From Bordetella parapertussis (GTDB taxonomy: Bacteria > Pseudomonadota > Gammaproteobacteria > Burkholderiales > Burkholderiaceae_C), in contig CALQBT020000156.1 in NCBI GenBank assembly GCA_943328885.2, forward strand, positions 1 through 6,567: DNA of 6,567 nt, given 5' to 3'. Of the stretch, positions 1 to 5,430 are shown in pieces (within the stretch, counting starts at the first letter, position 1; each line of letters opens with the position of its first letter). The notes below the pieces were generated by a model. It was given only the letters and a program-made list of their open reading frames with translations, had not been told where the DNA came from and ran no database searches. A program made the position numbers and the translations under genes.

Positions 1-801
1 CATCGCGGTGCCGGCCTTCTCGCCGGCCGCGCGCAGCGCAGTCTGTGCCGCCGGCGTCATCTCGTCCCAGGCCTTGCGGGTGACGACCAGCGCGCCGACG
101 ATGGGCGCCCAGTTGATCTCCAGCATGTGGGGCGCGGTCTCGTAGATCTGGCTGGCCAGTGCGAAGTAAGGCGTCGACGGCACCACGCTGATCATGCCGG
201 TCTGGATCGCCGGCAGGATGTCGGCGGTCTCGAGCGGCACTGGGGTGTAGCCCAGGCTCTTCATGATGGCTTGCTGCTCGGGCTCAGACCCCCAGGCGAA
301 GAACTTCATGCCCTTGAAGTCGTCGGGCCTGAAGGCGGCCGTCTTCGAGAAGAAGCGCACCCAGCCGGCGTCGCCCCAGCCGAGCACGACAAAACCCTTG
401 TCGAGAAACTTTTTCTCCATCGCCGGGCGCATCTTCTCGCGCACATGGTCGACTTCGTCCCAGCTCTTGAACAGCAGCGGCAGGCTTTGCAGCGCGCTGA
501 TCGACGGCTCGATCTCGCGCAGCCCGACCACCGACAACAGCGCGCCCTGCAACTGGCCTATGCGCATGCGGCGCGCCAGTTCGGCCTCGCCGCCCTGGCT
601 GCCATCGGTGAAGACGACAAACTTGGCGCCTGCGCCCGGTGCGGCGCGCCAGGCCTCGCCCAGTTCCAGCAGTTGCTGGTGGTAGGGCGAGTTCTTGGGC
701 ACCAGGCTGGCGATCCGCAGCGCGCTGCCGGCGCCATGGCTGGCCAGCGGCAGCGCAAGCCCGAGACAGAGCAAGGCGACAAATTTTGTCAAGCGATTCA
801 T
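1..801 (-). CDS. dctP: TRAP transporter substrate-binding protein (DctP family), C-terminus missing at the window edge
   Basis: Periplasmic solute-binding subunit of a TRAP transporter, which passes its ligand to a DctQ/DctM membrane pair (not in the window; probably beyond the left edge). The 267 visible residues begin with a Sec signal peptide (residues 1 to about 24: basic start, Leu-rich core, Ala-Ser-His-Gly-Ala cleavage region). The mature part has the DctP pattern: a ligand-domain start at 28-45, the KGMKFFAWGS segment (163-172), the ETADILPAIQTG helix (191-202) and the TRKAWDEMTP stretch (241-250). The KxR arginine that normally binds the ligand carboxylate in this family is replaced by Phe168, so the ligand may not be an ordinary organic acid. 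The gene starts 25 bp after tatT, in the pattern of a TPR-associated TRAP system. There is no purine-rich Shine-Dalgarno before ATG (801); the start rests on the signal peptide. Family call is sure; ligand unknown. Confidence 0.93.
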   Translation of the reverse strand, partial: MNRLTKFVALLCLGLALPLASHGAGSALRIASLVPKNSPYHQQLLELGEAWRAAPGAGAKFVVFTDGSQGGEAELARRMRIGQLQGALLSVVGLREIEPSISALQSLPLLFKSWDEVDHVREKMRPAMEKKFLDKGFVVLGWGDAGWVRFFSKTAAFRPDDFKGMKFFAWGSEPEQQAIMKSLGYTPVPLETADILPAIQTGMISVVPSTPYFALASQIYETAPHMLEINWAPIVGALVVTRKAWDEMTPAAQTALRAAGEKAGTAM

Positions 802-826
802 GGAGGCAGGGTCAGGTCGTTGGAAT

Positions 827-1774
827 TCAGAAGCGGTCGTCGGCGCTGTCGATCAGCCATTGCGCGCGCTCGCGCATCAGCGCGTTGGCCAGACTGGGGT
901 GGGCGGTGGCGATGGTGATGGCTTGACGCAACAGCGCTTCGAAGCCGGCGCGGTCGCCCGCCGCCAAAGCCAGCGTCTCGGCCTTGGCGACCCAGGGCCC
1001 GGCGCTGCGGCCAGCGCTGGCAGCGATCGCGCGGTCGAAATAGGCCTCGGCTTGGCGCATCGATCCGCCCGGGCGCGCGGCCTCGAAGCTGCCCATCAGG
1101 CTGGCCAGCGCGCCGTCGCCATGGTCGGGGTCGCGCGCCCAGGCCAGCCGCGCCAGCGCGATGGCCCGTGGCAGATCGGCCACCGCGTCGGGCAGGTCCT
1201 TGGACAGCGCGATGCAAGCGCCCCAGGCCGCCGCCGCCCAATACGCCACTCCCACCTGGTCGGCCGGCAACTGCAGTGCCGTGGCAGTGCCAGCCAAGGC
1301 ATCGGCAAATCCCGGCCGGTGCTGCTCCAGCGCGGCCATCGCATGGCGGTGTGCGCGCGCATACAGACGGGCCGCACGCTTGCGCAAGCGCTGGGCTGTC
1401 TTGGCATCGGTCGATTCGATGCGATCAGCTTCTAACTCTATAAAAGCGTAGGCGTACTGCGTGAACCCACCGGCAACAGCCTCGGCCAGCGGCAGGTGGC
1501 CCGGTGTCTGGTGCAGTACCGATTCCGACAGCTTGAGGTAAAAAGCACTGGCGTCGCGCGCCAGCCAGATGTCGTCCTCGCTGGCCTGGCCCTGGCCGGC
1601 CAACTGGTCAGCCGCCGCGCGCACCAGCAGCGACTGCGGCGAACAAGCGCACAGCCCGGCGACTGCGGCCACTGCGGCGGTCCGCCAGATCGATGACCAG
1701 ATCGATGGCCAGATCGATGACCAGATCGATGACCAGGCATCTCGGGCCTCATTGCCAAGCCCGAATTTCATCAT
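827..1774 (-). CDS. tatT: TatT-type TPR lipoprotein of a TPR-associated TRAP transporter (TPAT)
   Basis: 315-residue TatT-family protein, the helical TPR-like partner that binds the TRAP substrate-binding protein; the class was defined from the Treponema pallidum TatT/TatP pair. The family signature lies around residues 65-115 (SEDDIWLARDA, then FYLKLSESVL, then FTQYAYAFIELEAD). It is followed by repeated Ala-rich helical hairpins to the C-terminus. The N-terminus has a hydrophobic stretch (32-43) ending in a lipobox-like Leu-Cys-Ala-Cys, so Cys44 is the probable lipidated residue. Between the start and that stretch is a fourfold Trp-Ser-Ser-Ile repeat (residues 14-30) encoded by a 12-bp tandem repeat, which is odd for a signal peptide n-region. 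ATG 1774 (or the adjacent ATG 1771) is chosen because it lies 13 bp after the upstream stop; extending the frame upstream would run into the phosphoesterase gene. It is followed at 25 bp by dctP, so the two are surely co-transcribed. Confidence 0.88.
   Translation of the reverse strand: MMKFGLGNEARDAWSSIWSSIWPSIWSSIWRTAAVAAVAGLCACSPQSLLVRAAADQLAGQGQASEDDIWLARDASAFYLKLSESVLHQTPGHLPLAEAVAGGFTQYAYAFIELEADRIESTDAKTAQRLRKRAARLYARAHRHAMAALEQHRPGFADALAGTATALQLPADQVGVAYWAAAAWGACIALSKDLPDAVADLPRAIALARLAWARDPDHGDGALASLMGSFEAARPGGSMRQAEAYFDRAIAASAGRSAGPWVAKAETLALAAGDRAGFEALLRQAITIATAHPSLANALMRERAQWLIDSADDRF
1685..1736. repeat. 12-bp tandem repeat, 4.3 copies, inside the tatT signal-peptide region
   Basis: The plus-strand unit is CCAGATCGATGA. 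Copies lie at 1685-1696, 1697-1708 (last base A to G), 1709-1720 and 1721-1732, with a partial CCAG at 1733-1736. On the coding (minus) strand it reads TGGTCATCGATC, encoding Trp-Ser-Ser-Ile; the single base change gives Pro for Ser in one copy. Each unit carries the palindrome ATCGAT. As 12 is a multiple of three, copy-number change would alter the n-region by four residues without shifting the frame. Confidence 0.95.
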
Positions 1775-1787
1775 GGGGTTCGCGGCT

Positions 1788-2687
1788 TCAAACCAGGCTG
1801 GCCGGGCGCTCGATCGCGCTGTTTCCCCGCAGGGCAGCGCCCAGCTCAGGGGTGGCGGCTGGCCGCAGGCCTTTGGCCGGCGCGCGAGCGCCCAAGGCGG
1901 CCAGCGAGCGGTGCGCCGACCAATCAGCGATCGCCAACCTGCCATCGGCGTGTTCGACCAGCGCGGTCAGGCTCTCGACCCAGTCGCCATCATTGCAGTA
2001 CAGCACGCCGTCGATCTCGCGCATCTCGGCGTGGTGGATGTGGCCGCAGACAACGCCTTGCATACCGCGTTTGCGCGCTTCGCGGGCAACAGCGACCTCG
2101 AAGTCGCTGACATAACTCACTGCGCGCTTGACCTTGAGCTTGAGGTAGCTAGACAAGCTCCAGTACGGCAGGCCTAGGCGCGCTCGCGCGCTGTTGAACC
2201 ATTGGTTGAGCTTGAGTGTCACGCCGTAGGCCGAGTCGCCGAGGTAGGCCAGCCATTTCGCGCACTGGATCACGCCGTCGAACAAGTCGCCGTGGGTGAT
2301 CCACAGCTTGCGGCCGTCGGCCGTGACATGCACCGCGTCTTCAACGACCTCGACGCCGCCGAAAACATGCTCGACATAGCGCCGCGCAAACTCGTCGTGG
2401 TTGCCGGGCACAAACACCACGCGGGTGCCTTTGCGGGCTTTGCGCAGGATTTTCTGCAGCACGTCGTTGTGGGCCTGCGGCCAGTACCAGGTGCGGCGCA
2501 GCTGCCAGCCGTCGATGATGTCGCCGACCAGGTACAGCGTGTCGCACTCGACTTGTTTGAGAAAGTCGAGCAGCGCGCGCGCCTGGCAGCCCGGTGTGCC
2601 CAGGTGCAGGTCTGAGATCCAGACGGTGCGAAAGCGCAGTGGGTTGTCTGGTTCGGCCTGGTCATCGCTCATGTCGTCGTTCGGCAT
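1788..2687 (-). CDS. plcP: Calcineurin-like metallophosphoesterase of the PlcP/LpxH2 group (probable phospholipase C-type enzyme)
   Basis: 299-residue cytoplasmic metallophosphoesterase of COG2908 type. The two-metal motifs are all present: DLHLG (D26, H28), GDIIDG (D56), GNHDE (N96, H97), THGD (H132) and GHIHH (H216, H218). True LpxH of lipid A synthesis normally has GNRD and GHTHRP and is about 240 residues. This protein instead has GNHDE, a longer body and a NDGDWVES block (232-239), as in the LpxH2/PlcP branch. PlcP enzymes cleave phospholipid headgroups to leave diacylglycerol during phosphate starvation; the nearby GT4 gene and the upstream PHO-box-like site support that reading. Automatic annotation would probably say UDP-2,3-diacylglucosamine diphosphatase. 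ATG 2687 is used, but ATG 2672 (MSDDQ) is equally possible and fits a promoter placed by the PHO box better; neither has a purine-rich ribosome site. It is the first gene of the operon with tatT. Fold is sure; PlcP activity is inferred. Confidence 0.85.
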   Translation of the reverse strand: MPNDDMSDDQAEPDNPLRFRTVWISDLHLGTPGCQARALLDFLKQVECDTLYLVGDIIDGWQLRRTWYWPQAHNDVLQKILRKARKGTRVVFVPGNHDEFARRYVEHVFGGVEVVEDAVHVTADGRKLWITHGDLFDGVIQCAKWLAYLGDSAYGVTLKLNQWFNSARARLGLPYWSLSSYLKLKVKRAVSYVSDFEVAVAREARKRGMQGVVCGHIHHAEMREIDGVLYCNDGDWVESLTALVEHADGRLAIADWSAHRSLAALGARAPAKGLRPAATPELGAALRGNSAIERPASLV

Positions 2688-2711
2688 GGAGGTTGATCGT
2701 CGCTTGGGGCT

Positions 2712-2729
2712 GTGACAGCGGCGTGAAAA
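2712..2729 (-). promoter_or_regulatory. Candidate PHO box upstream of the plcP-like operon
   Basis: Read on the minus strand the site is TTTTCAC-GCCG-CTGTCAC: two 7-bp half-sites with a 4-bp spacer, exactly the 11-bp spacing of PhoB sites (consensus CTGTCAT-N4-CTGTCAT). The second half matches a full consensus half (CTGTCAC/T). The site lies in the 101-bp divergent region between the phosphoesterase and lplT, oriented towards the phosphoesterase. A weak -10-like GACGAT (2701-2696) begins 10 bp after it, which would place the transcript start almost at ATG 2687. The spacer is GC-rich rather than AT-rich, and PhoB binding is untested. Confidence 0.55.
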
Positions 2730-2788
2730 ATCCTTGTGGCGACGCGCCGTCACCAAACCGTTGCACAAGCCTGCGAGCATCGCCTGCG

Positions 2789-4096
2789 ATGTCCAATGCG
2801 CTCGCACCCACCACCACCGCCGGGCCAATGCCGCGCGGCTTTTACCGCTTGATCGCCGCGCAGTTCTGCTCGGCATTGGCCGACAACGCCTTGCTGATCG
2901 TGACCATCGCGCTGCTGCAGGCCCGTGGCCTGCCAGGTTGGCTCGCGCCGATGCTCAAGTTCTCGTCGACCTTGTCCTATGTGTTGCTCGCGCCCTGGGT
3001 CGGGCCGCTGGCCGACGCCGTGCCCAAGGCCAGGCTGATGGCCTGGACCAATGGCTTGAAAGCGATGGCGCTGCTGGGGCTGATGGCCGGCCTGAATCCC
3101 TTGCTGTGCTTCGCGCTGTTGGGCTGCGGTGCCGCGGCCTATGCGCCGGCCAAGTACGGCTTGGTCACCGAGTTGGTGCCGGCGCAGCGCTTGGTCGCCG
3201 CCAATGGCTGGATCGAGGTCTCGGTGGTCGGCGCGGTGTTGCTCGGCACGGTGCTGGGCGGTTTGCTGGTCAGCGATTCTGCGCAGTTGCTTGCGGCCTC
3301 GGCGATGGCATGGATCGCACCGCCGCACGCGCTGTGGCCGGCGCTGGCCTTGCTGCTGACGGTGTACGCGTTGTCGGGTCTGCTCAACCTCGGCCTGCCT
3401 GACAGCGGCGCACGCTACCCTGCTGCCAGCCGACGTCCGGCGCAGCTGCTCAAGGAGTTCGGCGCGGCGAATCGCTTGCTGTGGCGCGACCCCTTGGGCG
3501 GGCTGTCGCTGGCGGTGACGACCTTGTTTTGGGGCGTGGGCGCGACGCTGCAGTTTGCGGTGCTGCGCTGGGCGGTCGATGCGCTCGGGCTGTCGCTGTC
3601 GCAAGCGGCCACGCTGCAGGCGGCGGTGGCTGTGGGCGTGGTGTTCGGCGCGGCCACGGCCGGGCGTTTCATCGCGCTGGCCCAGGCGCGCCGGGTCTTG
3701 CCCGCGGGTATCGCGCTGGGTCTGGGCATCGCGCTGGCGGCGGGCCTGCCCAGCCGTGCCGCCGCCTTGCCGATGCTTGCGCTGATCGGCGCGATCGGTG
3801 GCTTGCTGGTGGTGCCGATGAACGCGCTGTTGCAGCATCGCGGTCAACAGTTGCTGAGCGCTGGTCGCTCGATCGCGGTGCAGAACTTCAATGAGAACCT
3901 CAGCATCCTGCTGATGCTGGCGGGCTATGCCTTGCTGCTGGCGCTGGAGCTGCCGATCCTGCCGCTGATGCGCTTGCTGGGTTGGGTCACGGCCACGCTG
4001 GTGTTGTTGCTGATGCTGCGGCAAAAGCTGATGCCAAGGCCGGTGCCAGCGGCTGCGCCAGAGCCTGGCGCAGCAAGGTCTCAACCTGCTCGATGA
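2789..4096 (+). CDS. lplT: Lysophospholipid transporter LplT (MFS)
   Basis: 435-residue, about 12-segment inner-membrane MFS protein that in E. coli flips lysophospholipids inward across the inner membrane. Clear LplT blocks are present: AQFCSALADNALL (24-36, with the conserved Asp32), the motif-A-like GPLADAVPKARLM (72-84), AAAYAPAKYGLVTEL (115-129), LFWGVGATLQF (246-256), MNALLQHRG (344-352) and SIAVQNFNENLSILLML (361-377). E. coli LplT, as I recall it, has Arg where Gln255 stands here. In E. coli the partner is the acyltransferase Aas; none is in this window, and no Aas domains are fused at the C-terminus. The last membrane segment (about 395-411) is followed by a Pro/Ala-rich tail whose DNA overlaps the glycosyltransferase gene. 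ATG 2789 is chosen because the frame would otherwise extend back through the divergent promoter into plcP; ATG 2828 is an alternative. No strong Shine-Dalgarno is seen. Confidence 0.93.
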   Translation: MSNALAPTTTAGPMPRGFYRLIAAQFCSALADNALLIVTIALLQARGLPGWLAPMLKFSSTLSYVLLAPWVGPLADAVPKARLMAWTNGLKAMALLGLMAGLNPLLCFALLGCGAAAYAPAKYGLVTELVPAQRLVAANGWIEVSVVGAVLLGTVLGGLLVSDSAQLLAASAMAWIAPPHALWPALALLLTVYALSGLLNLGLPDSGARYPAASRRPAQLLKEFGAANRLLWRDPLGGLSLAVTTLFWGVGATLQFAVLRWAVDALGLSLSQAATLQAAVAVGVVFGAATAGRFIALAQARRVLPAGIALGLGIALAAGLPSRAAALPMLALIGAIGGLLVVPMNALLQHRGQQLLSAGRSIAVQNFNENLSILLMLAGYALLLALELPILPLMRLLGWVTATLVLLLMLRQKLMPRPVPAAAPEPGAARSQPAR

Positions 4097-5237
4097 TGCG
4101 GTCCCAACCCTGGGTATGCATGGACTCGCGTGCCCGTTGGCCCATGGCGCGCAAGCCTGCCGGGTCGCCGGCCATCGCTGTGGCGCGGGCGATGAACGAC
4201 TCGGTCCGGTCGAACCTGGCCAGCATCCCGTTGTCGCCCGAGCGGATCAGCTTTGCCGCCGCTGCGTAGTCGTAGGCCAGCACCGGCAAGGCGCTGGCCA
4301 TGGCCTCGGGCGTGACATTGCCAAAGGTTTCGGTGGTGCTGGGGAACAGCAGCATGTCGGCCGAGGCGTAGTGCGCGGACAGGTCCAGGCCGTTGCGCAG
4401 ACCGGCGAATGAGGCGTCCGGGCAGGCCGCCTGCAGCTCGCGCCGGGACGGGCCGTCACCGACCAGCAGCAGCCGGCTGTCCGCTCGACAGGCCCTGATC
4501 GCCGCGAAAGCCTGCAGCAGACAGCCCAGGTTCTTCTCTGGCGCGAGCCGGCCCACGCAGGCGACGACCAGGGTTTGCGGCCCCGCCCCCCAGCTCTCGC
4601 GCAAGGCCTGGCTGCGGTGGATCGGCGAAAAGAGGTCGGTGTCGACGCCGCGCCCGACCACCTGCACGTGACGGAAGCCGCTGGCGACGAGCTTGGCGCA
4701 CAGGTCTTCGGTGGGCACCATGGTCGCGAGGGTGCGGTTGTGGAACTTGCGCAGGTAGGCCATGATCGGTTTGCGCAGCCAGCCCACGCCGTAGTGCCGG
4801 CTGTAGGCATCGAAGTTGGTGCGAAAGTCCGAGGTCACCGGCAGCCTCAGCTTGTGCGCGGCCTGCAACGCCGACCAACCCAACGGGCCCTCGGTAGCGA
4901 TGTGCACGACGTCGGGTCGGCGCAGCGACCACAGCCTGGTCAGCGTCGGTTTGGCCGGCAGGCCCATTTTCAGGTGTGGGTAACGCGGGATCGGCAGGCC
5001 GCGCAGCAGCATTTCGTGGAAACGCTCGCTGCTGTCGGCCTGGTCATCGGCTTGCTGGCGCGGGCGGATCAGCTGCAGGTCGTGGCCGCGGTCGCGCAAG
5101 CCTTCGACGACGCGGGCGATCGTCAGCGACACGCCGTTGACTTCGGGTGGGTAGGTCTCGGTGACGACGGCGATGCGAAGCGCGCGCCGCGCCGCTTGCA
5201 GTTCGTCGACCACGACATCGGCAGCGATATTCGACAT
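3987..5237 (-). CDS. GT4-family glycosyltransferase, Agt-like candidate diacylglycerol glycosyltransferase
   Basis: 416-residue two-domain GT-B enzyme. The N-terminal domain begins RIAVVTETYPPEVNGVS (21-37), the acceptor-side start typical of Agt, MgtA and PimB relatives. The linker holds GRGVDTDLFSP (196-206) and the donor domain opens with VGRLAPEKN (228-236). The retaining GT4 EX7E motif is E303-TFGNVTP-E311. No signal peptide or membrane segment is visible, so it should be a cytoplasmic or membrane-associated enzyme using a nucleotide sugar. In phosphate-starved bacteria an Agt of this family glycosylates the diacylglycerol made by PlcP, and the plcP-like gene 1.3 kb away suggests that role; another lipid or polysaccharide acceptor is possible. 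ATG 5237 is chosen because it gives a short lead before the first strand; an extension to 5315 lacks support. The last 36 codons overlap the end of lplT on the other strand. It is divergent from the Mpo1-like gene. Confidence 0.88.
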   Translation of the reverse strand: MSNIAADVVVDELQAARRALRIAVVTETYPPEVNGVSLTIARVVEGLRDRGHDLQLIRPRQQADDQADSSERFHEMLLRGLPIPRYPHLKMGLPAKPTLTRLWSLRRPDVVHIATEGPLGWSALQAAHKLRLPVTSDFRTNFDAYSRHYGVGWLRKPIMAYLRKFHNRTLATMVPTEDLCAKLVASGFRHVQVVGRGVDTDLFSPIHRSQALRESWGAGPQTLVVACVGRLAPEKNLGCLLQAFAAIRACRADSRLLLVGDGPSRRELQAACPDASFAGLRNGLDLSAHYASADMLLFPSTTETFGNVTPEAMASALPVLAYDYAAAAKLIRSGDNGMLARFDRTESFIARATAMAGDPAGLRAMGQRARESMHTQGWDRIIEQVETLLRQALAQPLAPALASAFAAASATTPAWP

Positions 5238-5287
5238 GGCATCAGCGTCTAATGGAGATCGCACATCGTCGTGGCTGACTGCAACAA

Positions 5288-5388
5288 CTTGATGACGGAC
5301 GGGCTGTCTCGGCAAAGACGCGAATTTGTCACCTCTTCGTCACGACTGGCCATCACCATGGCGGCCGGCAGCGCGGTCTTGATGACGG
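5288..5388. repeat. Pair of 11-bp direct repeats in the glycosyltransferase/Mpo1-like intergenic region
   Basis: CTTGATGACGG occurs at 5288-5298 and again at 5378-5388, 90 bp apart, flanking the PHO-box-like site. On the minus strand each copy starts CCGTCAT, one base from a PHO half-site. Only the first has anything like a second half at 11-bp spacing (TTGTTGC), and that is weak. Chance recurrence in a GC-rich region cannot be excluded. Confidence 0.4.
5326..5343 (+). promoter_or_regulatory. Candidate PHO box between the glycosyltransferase and the Mpo1-like gene
   Basis: The plus strand reads TTGTCAC-CTCT-TCGTCAC, two 7-bp half-sites with a 4-bp spacer and an 11-bp period. It resembles the site at 2712-2729, sharing TCAC at the end of the first half and GTCAC at the end of the second. 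It lies 87 bp before the Mpo1-like start, in the right orientation for that gene, and 88 bp from the glycosyltransferase start in the reverse orientation. No good -10 element is visible downstream (the best is CATCAC or CACCAT at 5351-5359). The rest of 5238-5430 shows no gene. Confidence 0.45.
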
Positions 5389-5418
5389 GTCCGCGTACGA
5401 GCCCCGCTCTTTCAGACC

Positions 5419-5425
5419 AAGGAAG
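5419..5425 (+). promoter_or_regulatory. Ribosome binding site of the Mpo1-like gene
   Basis: AAGGAAG lies 5 bp before ATG 5431. It is the only clear purine-rich Shine-Dalgarno at a start in this window, and it fixes the start of the gene. Confidence 0.75.
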
Positions 5426-5430
5426 CGAAC

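Noticed and set aside
127..918. Plus-strand open frame (263 residues) opposite dctP
   Set aside because: Antisense to a well-matched DctP protein and spans its start and the tatT stop; composition is typical of a shadow.
1685..1736. Tandem repeat as a CRISPR array or plasmid iteron origin
   Set aside because: Units are only 12 bp with no spacers, lie inside a coding frame, and no replication or cas gene is nearby.
1775..1945. Upstream extension of the tatT frame to 1945
   Set aside because: It would overlap the C-terminal coding region of the phosphoesterase and place about 57 Arg/Pro-rich residues before the lipoprotein signal.
1788..2687. Phosphoesterase as the true LpxH of lipid A synthesis
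   Set aside because: It has GNHDE instead of GNRD and the long NDGDWVES-containing form; not excluded outright, but the PlcP/LpxH2 branch fits better.
2594..2788. Upstream extension of the lplT frame to 2594
   Set aside because: It runs back through the divergent promoter region into the phosphoesterase gene and adds about 65 residues with no LplT similarity.
2750..4084. Long minus-strand open frame (444 residues) opposite lplT
   Set aside because: Gln/Arg/His-rich translation with no domain, exactly antisense to a clearly conserved LplT; a GC-bias shadow.
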